From Pandoraea capi (GTDB lineage Bacteria > Pseudomonadota > Gammaproteobacteria > Burkholderiales > Burkholderiaceae), in assembly GCF_902459735.1 (NCBI RefSeq), contig NZ_CABPRV010000004.1:186001-250000 (forward strand): 64,000 nt of DNA. The letters run 5' to 3'. The notes under the pieces are model-generated. The model was not told where the DNA came from, did no database searches, and saw only the letters and a list, made by a program, of their open reading frames with translations. The position numbers and the translations under genes were made by a program. Below, piece after piece: positions 27,109 through 35,905 of this stretch. Position 1 is the first letter of the stretch. Each line of letters begins with the position of its first letter.

Positions 27109-27765
27109 TTACAGACGACGCTCCGCTGCCTCCAGCGCACGACGTGCGAGCACCGCCGGCGATTCCAGCACTTCGCCGGCCAGACGTGCCACCAGCGCTG
27201 CGACATTGCGGCCGTATTGCTTGCCGGCAATGACATCGGCCGGGTCGAGCGCGTAAGCCGCGTCAACCTCCACGCCCGGTGCCGTGACCGCCGGAAAATC
27301 TCCGGCGAAGCGCGTGATTGGCGAACGCGCCGCGCCGCGCATCTCGAAGTCGGTGTCATCGGCTTCGGCGTCGGCCCACACCATGCCGTGCTGTGCAGCG
27401 AGCGCGGCAAAGTAGTCGAGCGTATTGCGCTTGTCTTCGCCCGAACGGCAACTGAACGAGAAGCCGCCGGCGACCTTGTTGCGCCAGCTACGGGCGCGCC
27501 ACATGCCGGTGGTCGCGTCGGCAAACGCTTTGAATGCCGTAGCGATACCGCCCTGGAAGGCCGGTGCGCCGAAGATGATGGCATCGGCTGCGGCTAGACG
27601 CGACAGCATGGCTTCGTCGTGCCATTGCCCATCGACGAGCTGGTGCGGCTCGATGCTGAAAAGTTGTGCGTGTGCGCCGGCGTCGTTCACGCCTTGCGCG
27701 ACGGAATGAGCAATCATGGCGGTCGCGCCGCCTTGCGAGTAATAAACGATTGCGATATTGGACAT
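27109..27765 (-). CDS. Flavodoxin-family protein (NAD(P)H-dependent oxidoreductase-like)
   Basis: A 218-residue FMN-binding flavodoxin-like protein. It begins MSNIAIVYYSQGGATAMIAH, the FMN phosphate loop, and has IIFGAPAFQGGIATAFKAFADAT and GFSFSCRSGEDKRNTLD, as in WrbA/flavodoxin-like reductases. The start at 27765 is chosen because the protein begins at the first strand. It converges on gntR. The electron donor and acceptor are not readable. Confidence 0.85.
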   Translation of the reverse strand: MSNIAIVYYSQGGATAMIAHSVAQGVNDAGAHAQLFSIEPHQLVDGQWHDEAMLSRLAAADAIIFGAPAFQGGIATAFKAFADATTGMWRARSWRNKVAGGFSFSCRSGEDKRNTLDYFAALAAQHGMVWADAEADDTDFEMRGAARSPITRFAGDFPAVTAPGVEVDAAYALDPADVIAGKQYGRNVAALVARLAGEVLESPAVLARRALEAAERRL

Positions 27766-28325
27766 GGCGTAGTGCTTCCCTATTGGATGTCCGCCCCATG
27801 GCACCGCCGGGATCGCGCTTCCCTACGCTTCCTCTGGCTTGTCTGGACATCAGTCAAGGCCAGATAATGCCAGTGATAACCCCTAGGGAATAGCCCGCAT
27901 TCGTGGACATGACTGTTCCGCTAAAGATAACAATCGAATGACTGCGGGACGCTGTCGGCTCACGAGCGTGAAACTGACAGGTAGATGACGGCACGCTGAC
28001 AGCGAGGCCGGGCGGTGAAAACACGCCGCAGAGCGAGGGATAGTGCGGTGCGCGATGCACACGGACGCGCTGGCCGCGACCGAAGGGCGTGAATGCTCAA
28101 TTCACGTGCGATTCGCCTTCAATTCCCCTGTAAATCGCGGGGCAATTATAGGGAGATTCGCGGCGTCAGGCGCAGCAGGTTGCGTGCGTTTGCGAAACAG
28201 TTCCCCGAATACGACGTGAGATCCATTCAATGACACACGAACGTCACGTCCGACACATGACTGCGCTTTCCCCCCATCCGCATGAGGGTTTTCGTGACGT
28301 TTCGTGAGAATGCCGCCACACAATC
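27766..28325. other. Non-coding gap (560 bp) upstream of the flavodoxin gene
   Basis: I see no convincing gene here; short open frames on both strands have no ribosome-binding site or family features. The gap holds the flavodoxin promoter region and a small inverted repeat GTGAAT-N5-ATTCAC at 28089-28105. Nothing else is recognised. Confidence 0.6.
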
Positions 28326-29162
28326 TCAATGCCGCGACGGCGCGCCGAGACGCACCGACAACTGATCGGCCAGCTCGCGCATCTGACGCCCGATCCGCTG
28401 CCCGGTCTGCGCGTCGATTTCGTTGGTCAGGAAACTGACCGCCAGTCCCGCGACGGCACGCTCGCCGCTCGCATCGAACACCGGCGCGCCGAAACAAATC
28501 ATGCCCTCGCGCATCTGCCCGTTATCGATCGAGTAACCGTCGCGTCGCACCTGCGCCATCTCCTCCGCCAAAGCCGGGTACGTGCCTACACTGGCGCGCG
28601 TGAGCGGCGCCGGCCAGGCGCCCGCGAGCAGGTCGGCCGCCTCGCCCGGCGGTAGCGTCGAGAGCATGGCCTTGCCGGTGGCGGTGTACGGCGCGGGCAA
28701 GCGCATGCCAATGCGGAACGTCACGCCCAGCGGGCGATTGCCGTTGTGGCAAGCCAGATAGATGACCTCCGCGCCATCGAGCACGGACAGCGTCACCGTC
28801 TCCTGCGCAAACGCACGCGAGGCTTCCCAGACCGCCCGGAACTCCTCGGTGATATTCGTCTGCGACAGAAACGCGTTCGCCCATCCCATTACGTACGACC
28901 CCATCGTCATGCCGCCATTGGCGTGACGCTTGACCAGCCGCAGCTTGACCAGCGTATCGCACAGCCCATGCAGCGTGCTCTTGGGCACGCCGGTCTCCCG
29001 CGCCAGATCGGCCAGCGCCACCGGTTCGGACGAGGCCGCAATCACATCGAGGATGTGCACCGCGCGCACCACGGCAGGCGCGGTGGTCTTGAGCGGCTCG
29101 TCGGAATGGGGGGCAGCAGCGAGAGAGGCGTTGGCAGGCAGATCGAGTTTGCGCTTTGGCAT
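28326..29162 (-). CDS. IclR-family transcriptional regulator
   Basis: A 278-residue regulator: N-terminal winged helix (about residues 28-95, VALADLARETGVPKSTLHGL) and a C-terminal IclR effector domain (about 105-270, with the conserved PLGVTFRIGMRLPAPYTATG and GMICFGAPVFD). It is divergent from the gabD-liv-adh operon, 288 bp apart, with three phased repeats between, so it should control that operon. The effector is unknown. Confidence 0.92.
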   Translation of the reverse strand: MPKRKLDLPANASLAAAPHSDEPLKTTAPAVVRAVHILDVIAASSEPVALADLARETGVPKSTLHGLCDTLVKLRLVKRHANGGMTMGSYVMGWANAFLSQTNITEEFRAVWEASRAFAQETVTLSVLDGAEVIYLACHNGNRPLGVTFRIGMRLPAPYTATGKAMLSTLPPGEAADLLAGAWPAPLTRASVGTYPALAEEMAQVRRDGYSIDNGQMREGMICFGAPVFDASGERAVAGLAVSFLTNEIDAQTGQRIGRQMRELADQLSVRLGAPSRH

Positions 29163-29314
29163 GAATCGGAAGTCTCAGGGATCTCTGGAAAAGTTGTCGA
29201 CATCGTGCTGCGGCGCGGGTCACGTCTTCATGCCAGGCGCGCACGCCGCCAGCATGGTACGGGCAAGTCATTCTCATTGACGCCCTAGGAAAACCCCTTA
29301 GTTGCACCCGAAAC

Positions 29315-29368
29315 GTTCAATACGTAGAATCACATTCAATACATAGAATACTGTTCAATAGATCGAAC
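29315..29368. promoter_or_regulatory. Three phased IclR operator repeats
   Basis: Three 16-bp elements occur at exactly 19-bp spacing: GTTCAATACGTAGAAT (29315), ATTCAATACATAGAAT (29334) and GTTCAATAGATCGAAC (29353). Each is an imperfect palindrome with (G/A)TTC and GAA(T/C) ends. They sit 83 bp before gabD and face the divergent iclR. Confidence 0.75.
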
Positions 29369-29450
29369 GGCAAGCGACAAACTGAGACACTGCCGCGGGC
29401 CGCTCCTCGTTCCTTCCAGAAGGAAACGCCGGCATCGCCGGCCAACTGCC

Positions 29451-30899
29451 ATGCAACTCAAAGACACCCAACTCTTCAAGACGCTCGCCTGGGTCGACGG
29501 TCAATGGATCGCGGCTGACAGCGGCAAGACTTTCGACGTGCTCGACCCCGCCACCGGCGAAGTGCTGGCGAAGGTGCCGGAACTCGGCGCGGAAGAAACC
29601 ACGCGTGCCGTGGCCGCAGCGGAAGCAGCACAAAAGCCGTGGGCCGCACGCACCGGCAAGGAGCGCGCCAATGTGCTGCGCCGCTGGTTCGACCTGATGA
29701 TCGCGAACACGGAAGATCTCGCGTACCTCATGACCCGCGAGCAGGGTAAGCCGCTGTCCGAGGCACGCGGCGAAATCGCTTACGCCGCCAGCTTCATCGA
29801 GTGGTTCGCCGAAGAAGCCAAGCGGGTCGATGGCGACGTGCTCGCCACGCCCGCTGCCGACAAGCGCATCGTCACGCTCAAGCAGCCGGTCGGCGTGTGC
29901 GCGGCCATCACGCCGTGGAACTTCCCCGCAGCGATGATTACGCGCAAGGTCGCGCCGGCCCTGGCCGCCGGTTGCGCCATCGTCGTCAAGCCGTCGGAAC
30001 TCACGCCGCTGTCCGCCTTCGCGCTGGCCGAACTCGCGCACCGCGCCGGTATTCCGGCCGGGGTGTTCCAGGTCGTCACCGGTGACGCCCGCGCCGTGGG
30101 TGGCGTGCTGACGTCTCACCCGAGCGTGCGCAAGCTGTCGTTCACCGGGTCGACCGGCGTGGGCCGCCTGCTCATGGCGCAGTGCGCCCCCACGATCAAG
30201 CGCCTGTCGCTGGAACTCGGCGGCAACGCACCGTTCATCGTGTTCGACGATGCCGACATCGATGCCGCCGTCGAGGGCGCGCTCGCGGCGAAATACCGCA
30301 ATGGCGGTCAGACGTGCGTCTGCGCGAACCGCTTCTATATTCAGGACGGCATCTACGACGCCTTCGCCGAGAAGTTCGCCGCACGTGTGGCCGAGATGAA
30401 GGTCGGCAACGGGCTGGAAGACGGCGTGGTGATCGGCCCGCTGATCGAAGGCAAGGCCGTGGACAAGGTCGTAACGCTCGTGGAAGACGCCAAGTCGCGC
30501 GGCGCACGCGTGCTCGTGGGCGGCGCCGCGCATGCGCTGGGCGGCACTTATTACGCCCCGACCGTGCTCGCCGACGCCACCGCGCAAATGCGCATGGCCC
30601 GCGAAGAAATCTTCGGCCCCGTCGCCCCGCTCTTCCGCTTCACCCGCGACGAAGACGCCATCGCGCTGGCGAACGACACCGAATTCGGCCTCGCCGCCTA
30701 TCTGTATACGCGCGACATCGCACGCGCGTGGCGCACGTCCGAAGCACTCGAGTACGGCATGGTCGGCCTGAACACCGGCCTCATCTCCAATGAAGTCGCT
30801 CCGTTCGGCGGCATCAAGCAATCCGGGGTGGGCCGCGAAGGCTCACGCTACGGCATCGAGGAATACCTCGAAATGAAGTACCTGTGCCTGCAAGTGTGA
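29451..30899 (+). CDS. gabD: NAD(P)-dependent succinate-semialdehyde dehydrogenase
   Basis: A 482-residue aldehyde dehydrogenase, exactly the length of E. coli GabD and closely similar through most of its sequence. Visible are ITPWNFPAAMITRK, the cofactor loop FTGSTGVGRLLM, the catalytic Glu in LELGGNAPF and the catalytic Cys in NGGQTCVCANRF. It oxidises succinate semialdehyde to succinate. It is first in an operon with a Liv-type importer and an iron alcohol dehydrogenase. The nearest good ribosome-binding sequence (AAGGAAA) is unusually far from the ATG. Confidence 0.9.
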   Translation: MQLKDTQLFKTLAWVDGQWIAADSGKTFDVLDPATGEVLAKVPELGAEETTRAVAAAEAAQKPWAARTGKERANVLRRWFDLMIANTEDLAYLMTREQGKPLSEARGEIAYAASFIEWFAEEAKRVDGDVLATPAADKRIVTLKQPVGVCAAITPWNFPAAMITRKVAPALAAGCAIVVKPSELTPLSAFALAELAHRAGIPAGVFQVVTGDARAVGGVLTSHPSVRKLSFTGSTGVGRLLMAQCAPTIKRLSLELGGNAPFIVFDDADIDAAVEGALAAKYRNGGQTCVCANRFYIQDGIYDAFAEKFAARVAEMKVGNGLEDGVVIGPLIEGKAVDKVVTLVEDAKSRGARVLVGGAAHALGGTYYAPTVLADATAQMRMAREEIFGPVAPLFRFTRDEDAIALANDTEFGLAAYLYTRDIARAWRTSEALEYGMVGLNTGLISNEVAPFGGIKQSGVGREGSRYGIEEYLEMKYLCLQV

Positions 30900-31021
30900 G
30901 GTAAGGGGCCGGCCGGATGACGTCAAGACATCCGGCCGACCCGGGCACCGCACCGGGGCATCAGACTCCGCACGTCCCAAAGTCGACCGGCAAGGTCGCA
31001 ACACCACCAAAGGAAACCAGT

Positions 31022-32314
31022 ATGAAGCGCGTCATTCAGCGCGGCATGAAGCCGCTCGCTCTCGCACTTGCGGCCGGCGCCGCCATCGCCTCGGTTGCCA
31101 CCACGGCACACGCCGATGCGAAGCCGATCAAGATCGGCATCGTCACCTTCATGTCGGGCGCTGCGGCCGGCCCGTTCGGTGTGCCGGCGAAGAACGCCGC
31201 CGAAGTCACTGCCGCCGAACTCAACGCCGGCAAGGTGCCTGCGCCGTATGCCACGAAGGGCTTCGGTGGCGCGCCGATCGAACTCGTCTACATCGACGAA
31301 GCGGGCAGCACGAGCAAGCAGGTCAGCGAGTACCGCAACCTGCTCAATCAGGGCGTGGACTATGTGGTCGGCTACACGTCGTCGGGCAACTGCCTGGCCA
31401 TCGCCCCGGTCGCCGAAGAAATGAAGAAGGTCACGCTGTTCTTCGATTGCGGCACGCCGCGCGTGTTCGAAGACGCCAGCTTCAAGTACGTGTTCCGTCC
31501 GGTCGCCACGGCCACGATGGACAACGTCGGCGCCGCGCGTTACGTCGCCGAGCGCAAGCCCGATCTGCAAACGTACGCCGGTATCAACCAGAACTACGCC
31601 TGGGGTCAGGACGCCTGGGCCGACTTCGAAGGCACGCTCAAGGTCCTCAAGCCGAACGCGAAATCCGTGAGCTCGCAAATGCCGCAACTGGGCGCGGGTC
31701 AGTACAACGCCGGTATTTCGAGCCTGCTCGCCGCACACCCGGACGTGCTGCATTCGAGCTTCTGGGGCGGCGATCTGGAAGGTCTCGTGGTGCAGGCCGG
31801 ACCGCGCGATCTGTTCAAGAAGTCGCTGACGGTGCTGACCGCCGGCGAGACCGCCACGCACGGCAAGACCCGTCTGCCGGACGGCGTGATCATCGGCGCG
31901 CGCGGCATGTACGGCATGTTTGCGCCGGACAACGCGCTGAACCGCTGGCTGCGCACGGCCTACAGCGCCAAGTTCAACGACACCCCGAGCTACCCGTCGT
32001 ACAAGATGAACCAGAGCATTCTGGCGCTCAAGGCCGCCTATGAGAAGGCGCAGGCCGCCAACGGCGGCAAGCAGCCGACGCCCGAGCAGGTCATCGCGTC
32101 GTTCGAACATCTCGCCTTCGACGCACCGGCCGGCAAGATCGGTCTGACGCTGGGCAAGGGCCATCAGGCCGCACAAGGCACGGCGTTCGGCATCGTGAAG
32201 AACGTGAACGGCAAGGTCACCGTGACCGACGTGAAGCAGTACTCGATCGCGGAAGTCACGCCGCCCGAAGGCGTGAAGTCGGCCGATTGGATCAAGGGCG
32301 GCCTGAAGCACTAA
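31022..32314 (+). CDS. ABC transporter substrate-binding protein (Liv type)
   Basis: A 430-residue periplasmic-binding protein of the branched-chain amino acid/amide family, with a clear Sec signal peptide (MKRVIQRGMKPLALALAAGA, cleavage after ATTAHA) and the mature start DAKPIKIGIV. The start at 31022 follows AAGGAAA. It is longer than classical LivK (about 370), as in many members that bind aromatic or other carboxylates. It is the specificity subunit of the LivHMGF-like importer that follows. Confidence 0.9.
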   Translation: MKRVIQRGMKPLALALAAGAAIASVATTAHADAKPIKIGIVTFMSGAAAGPFGVPAKNAAEVTAAELNAGKVPAPYATKGFGGAPIELVYIDEAGSTSKQVSEYRNLLNQGVDYVVGYTSSGNCLAIAPVAEEMKKVTLFFDCGTPRVFEDASFKYVFRPVATATMDNVGAARYVAERKPDLQTYAGINQNYAWGQDAWADFEGTLKVLKPNAKSVSSQMPQLGAGQYNAGISSLLAAHPDVLHSSFWGGDLEGLVVQAGPRDLFKKSLTVLTAGETATHGKTRLPDGVIIGARGMYGMFAPDNALNRWLRTAYSAKFNDTPSYPSYKMNQSILALKAAYEKAQAANGGKQPTPEQVIASFEHLAFDAPAGKIGLTLGKGHQAAQGTAFGIVKNVNGKVTVTDVKQYSIAEVTPPEGVKSADWIKGGLKH

Positions 32315-32362
32315 GCCCAAGCCCTACGCCCGCATCACCGGGGCATCAAGACGTAATTGAGG

Positions 32363-32425
32363 ACGTCCTTCAGGACGTTTTACAAGGCACCAAACCGGGA
32401 CGGGCGAGTCCGCTCGCCCTCCCGG
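32363..32425 (+). other. Two hairpins between the binding-protein and permease genes
   Basis: ACGTCCT-TC-AGGACGT (32363-32378), followed by TTT, and a stronger stem CCGGGA-C-GGGCGAG / CTCGCCC-TCCCGG (32395-32425) lie in the 187-bp gap. Such structures often stabilise or attenuate mRNA so that the binding protein is made in excess over the membrane parts. Confidence 0.55.
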
Positions 32426-32501
32426 AAATGAAGCAGTACCCGCAAAGCCGGACCGACGCGCCTAAGTCGTTCCCCGCTTTGCGTTCCAAGGAGAATGCGA
32501 G

Positions 32502-33398
32502 ATGTCGCAGATCTACGCCGTCCTGGTGGACGGGGTGATGTACGCCGCGTGGCTGTTCCTGGTTGCTCTGGGACTGACCCTCGTCTACGGCGTGCTCAAA
32601 ATCTTGAACATGGCACACGGCAGCCTCTACGCGTTGGGCGCGTACGCCGGCGTGACGCTGATCGGCCCGTGGGTCGCCCAGGGCGGCAACCTCTACGTGA
32701 GCTATCTGTTGCTCGTGCTGGCGGCCATCGTCGCCGGCGGCGCGATCGGCTTCATCATGGAGCGCGGCATTCTGAAGCGCTTCTACGGGCAGGATCCGGT
32801 CGTGCTGCTGCTCGTGACATACGCGCTCTTCCTGATCATGGAAGACGCGATCAAGCTCGTCTGGGGTGTCGACCCGTACTCGGTGTCCGAGCCGTACAGC
32901 TTCCTCGGCAACTTCGATCTCGGCGACCTTTCCTATCCGAACTACAACTTCCTGATCGTGGGCGTGGCGCTCGTCGCCGGCATCGGCCTCACGGCGTTCC
33001 TGAAGTACACCCGTAGCGGCCGTTTGCTGCGCGCGGTGATTCACGACCGCGAAGTCAGTCAGGCGATGGGCATTCGCGTGAGCCGCTATTTCGTGGTGAC
33101 GTTCATGGCAGGCGCCGTGCTCGCGGCCATCGGCGGTGCGCTTACCGCCCCCACGGTGTCGGTCGCGCCCGGCATGGGCGTCGAAATCGTGGTGCTCACG
33201 TTCGCGGTGGTCGTCATCGGCGGGCTGGGCTCGCTGCCCGGTGCGGCGTTCGGTGCGTTGCTCGTGGGTCTGGTGCGCGCCAGCGCCGTGCACTACTGGC
33301 CGCAAGGCGAGCTGTTCTCCATCTATATCGTCATGGCGCTGGTGCTGGCTGTGCGTCCGAAAGGCATCTTCGCTCCGCTGGAGGCTCGCAAGATATGA
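32502..33398 (+). CDS. Branched-chain-type ABC permease (LivH-like)
   Basis: A 298-residue inner-membrane permease with about eight hydrophobic segments and the LivH pattern (LGLTLVYGVLKILNMAHGSL near residue 22; GFIMERGILKRFY near 84; VIGGLGSLPGAAFGALLVGL near 240). AAGGAGAATGCG lies upstream of the ATG. It overlaps the LivM-like gene by 4 bp. Confidence 0.93.
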   Translation: MSQIYAVLVDGVMYAAWLFLVALGLTLVYGVLKILNMAHGSLYALGAYAGVTLIGPWVAQGGNLYVSYLLLVLAAIVAGGAIGFIMERGILKRFYGQDPVVLLLVTYALFLIMEDAIKLVWGVDPYSVSEPYSFLGNFDLGDLSYPNYNFLIVGVALVAGIGLTAFLKYTRSGRLLRAVIHDREVSQAMGIRVSRYFVVTFMAGAVLAAIGGALTAPTVSVAPGMGVEIVVLTFAVVVIGGLGSLPGAAFGALLVGLVRASAVHYWPQGELFSIYIVMALVLAVRPKGIFAPLEARKI

Positions 33399-34402
33399 GT
33401 TCCGCAATCTGTTCCCAACTGCGCGCGCCCGGCACGTGGCTCGCCGTGGCCGGCTTCGTGGCGATCGGCGCCGCGGGCCTCGCACTGCCGCAGTGGCAAT
33501 TTCTGGTGTCGGTGGCGTTGTCCAAGGGCATCGTCGCATTGGGTCTCGCGCTGCTGTTGCGCACAGGACTCGCGTCGTTCGGTCAGGCGTTGTTCTTCGC
33601 AGTCGGCGCGTATTGCGTCGGCCTTGGTATGAACTATTACGGCCTGACGGAGCTGTTCGCGCTGCTTGCCCTCTCGATGGTCGTCTCGGCAGTGCTCGCG
33701 TTCGTGCTCGGCTTCCTGCTCGCGCGCTATCGCGACATCTTCTTCGCGATGCTCACGCTCGCGTTGTCGATGATCTGCTATGGCCTGCTGCTCAATAACG
33801 TCGAACTCGGCGGCAGCGATGGCTTTAACGTGAACGCGCCGACGCTCGGCAGCAGTGCCGAGCCGTGGCAACTCACGGGCACGAACCTGTTCGCCGTGGG
33901 CTTCATTGCGGCCATCGTGTGCGTGATGGTCGTGGCGCTGTACATGCGCTCCACGCCGGGACGTCTGGGCCCCGCCATCAAGGACAACGAGATCCGCGTG
34001 GAGTATCTGGGCACGTCGGCCCGCGCGAACATTCATCTGACGTACGTGATCGCCGGTGCGCTCGCCGGACTGGGCGGCGCGTTGCAGGCGTTCAACATCG
34101 GGCACATCGATCCGGACATGGCGTTCTGGACGACCTCGGGCGAATTCGTCTTCATCGCCGTGCTCTCGGGCACGCGCTTCGCCTTCTCACCGTTCATCGG
34201 CGCACTGCTGCTGGAAGTCGCACGCGCCATGGCCTATCGCTATGCCCCGAACACGTGGCAGATCGTGATGGGCGCGATCATGCTCGCCATCATCGCGTTC
34301 CTGCCGGGCGGGCTGACGAGTCTGGGCCTGGGCCGTCGCAAGTCCACGGCGGCGCATCCGGTCACGCAGACGTCGACCGCTACCGCCTCGGGCGATGCCT
34401 GA
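33395..34402 (+). CDS. Branched-chain-type ABC permease (LivM-like)
   Basis: A 335-residue inner-membrane permease with about ten hydrophobic segments and the LivM core (AIKDNEIRVEYLGTSARANI near residue 193, then YVIAGALAGLGGAL). It overlaps its LivH-like partner at the 5' end (ATGA) and is followed closely by the ATPase gene. Confidence 0.93.
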   Translation: MSSAICSQLRAPGTWLAVAGFVAIGAAGLALPQWQFLVSVALSKGIVALGLALLLRTGLASFGQALFFAVGAYCVGLGMNYYGLTELFALLALSMVVSAVLAFVLGFLLARYRDIFFAMLTLALSMICYGLLLNNVELGGSDGFNVNAPTLGSSAEPWQLTGTNLFAVGFIAAIVCVMVVALYMRSTPGRLGPAIKDNEIRVEYLGTSARANIHLTYVIAGALAGLGGALQAFNIGHIDPDMAFWTTSGEFVFIAVLSGTRFAFSPFIGALLLEVARAMAYRYAPNTWQIVMGAIMLAIIAFLPGGLTSLGLGRRKSTAAHPVTQTSTATASGDA

Positions 34403-34418
34403 TACGAAGGGGCCCCCT

Positions 34419-35201
34419 ATGACATCGAAACACATCATTGAAGCCACGGGTCTGCACAAGACCTTCGGCAGCGTCACCCCCGCGAAGGACATCACCGTCA
34501 ACATCGACGCGCAGAGCGTGGTCGGGCTGATCGGCACGAACGGCGCGGGCAAGACCACCTTCGTCAACATGCTCACCGGCTACATCAAGCCGGATCGTGG
34601 CGAAATCGTCTTCCGTGGCAAGCGCATTACGGGTCTTGCGCCGCGCAAGATTACGGGCCTCGGCATTGCCCGTTCGTTCCAGATTCCGCAGCTCTTCGGC
34701 TCGCAGACCGCACGCGAGAACATCGAGATCGCGCTGGCGATCTCCGGCCTGCCCGCCGAGCTGGCTGACGAGAGTCTGGCGCGTCTCGGCGTGCTGGAGT
34801 TTGCCGACATGATTTCGGGCACGCTGCCCGAAGGCGTTCGCAAGCTGCTGGACATCGCACTCGCCATGGTCTGCAAGCCGGAAGTCCTGTTGCTCGACGA
34901 GCCGACCTCGGGCGTGGCGGCCGAAGAGAAGTTCGACGTGATGAACCGCGTGCTCGACGCTGCGCGCGCGCTCGGCATCACGGTGCTCTTCGTCGAACAC
35001 GATATGGAAATCGTGCGCCGTTACAGCCACCGCGTGCTGGCGTTCTGCGACGGCCGCATTCTGGCCGACGGCACCCCCGACGTGGTGCTGGCCGACGCAC
35101 AGGTGCGCGAATTGATCATTGGCGAGACGGTGGCGGCGACGCCCGCTGCCGGCCATGCAGCCCATGCAGGGCATACGACAGCCGGAGTGCACCATGCTTG
35201 A
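34419..35201 (+). CDS. ABC ATP-binding protein (LivG-like)
   Basis: A 260-residue ATPase with Walker A GTNGAGKTT, a degenerate signature (LPEGVRKLLDIA where LSYGQQR is usual), Walker B VLLLDEPTSGV and switch His in FVEHDMEIV. The start at 34419 follows GAAGGGG at a 6-bp spacing; the frame is open to 34395, overlapping the LivM stop. The C terminus ends in a His/Ala-rich tail. Its last 8 bp overlap the LivF-like gene. Confidence 0.92.
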   Translation: MTSKHIIEATGLHKTFGSVTPAKDITVNIDAQSVVGLIGTNGAGKTTFVNMLTGYIKPDRGEIVFRGKRITGLAPRKITGLGIARSFQIPQLFGSQTARENIEIALAISGLPAELADESLARLGVLEFADMISGTLPEGVRKLLDIALAMVCKPEVLLLDEPTSGVAAEEKFDVMNRVLDAARALGITVLFVEHDMEIVRRYSHRVLAFCDGRILADGTPDVVLADAQVRELIIGETVAATPAAGHAAHAGHTTAGVHHA

Positions 35202-35835
35202 AGTCGACAACCTGAACGTGCGCTTCGGCGCGACCGACATTCTTCGCGGGGTGCGCTTCTCAGTGCCGAAAGGCGCCATCGTCGGCCTCATCGGCCGTAA
35301 CGGCGCGGGCAAGACCACCACGCTGCGCGCGATCATGGGACTCGTGAAGTCCAACGGCGGCTCGCTGTCGTTCGACGGTGTGGATCTGGTCAAGGCGCCC
35401 TCGCACGAACGCACGTCGCTGGGCATCGGCTACGCGCCGGAAGATCGCCGTCTGATTCCGGACATGACCGTCGAGGAGAACCTCTGCGTGCCCGCCTGGG
35501 CGTTGAAGGCGAAAGACGTGCAGGCGCGTCTGGACAAGGTGTATCGCATCATTCCGGAAGCCCGCGAATGGGCGCCGCGTCGCGCCTTGCAATTGTCGGG
35601 AGGTCAGCAGAAACTGGTGGCCGTCGGACGCGCCCTGATGACAAGTTCGCGCCTGCTGATGCTCGACGAACCGTTCGAAGGCGTGGCCCCTGCACTGTCC
35701 AAACGCATTGCCGAAGTGATCGGACAGATGCGTGGCGAAGGCCTTGCCGTGATTCTCTCCGGCGCCGACTTGCAGCACGCCGGCGCCGTGCTTGACGACG
35801 TCTACCGGATCGATCGCGGCCAGATGGTCGCATAG
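35194..35835 (+). CDS. ABC ATP-binding protein (LivF-like)
   Basis: A 213-residue ATPase with Walker A GRNGAGKTT, the LivF-typical GYAPEDRRLIPDMTVEENL, signature LSGGQQK and Walker B LLMLDEPFEGVAP. It is somewhat shorter than usual LivF (about 235). The start at 35194 follows GGAG and overlaps the LivG-like stop; the longer frame from 35119 lies inside livG and is rejected. Confidence 0.92.
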   Translation: MLEVDNLNVRFGATDILRGVRFSVPKGAIVGLIGRNGAGKTTTLRAIMGLVKSNGGSLSFDGVDLVKAPSHERTSLGIGYAPEDRRLIPDMTVEENLCVPAWALKAKDVQARLDKVYRIIPEAREWAPRRALQLSGGQQKLVAVGRALMTSSRLLMLDEPFEGVAPALSKRIAEVIGQMRGEGLAVILSGADLQHAGAVLDDVYRIDRGQMVA

Positions 35836-35905
35836 CGCTGCGCAACGTCGGTCGTCGCCCCGGCCGTATCGCTCATTACCCACAAGCTCCACAAGGAAAA
35901 CGATC

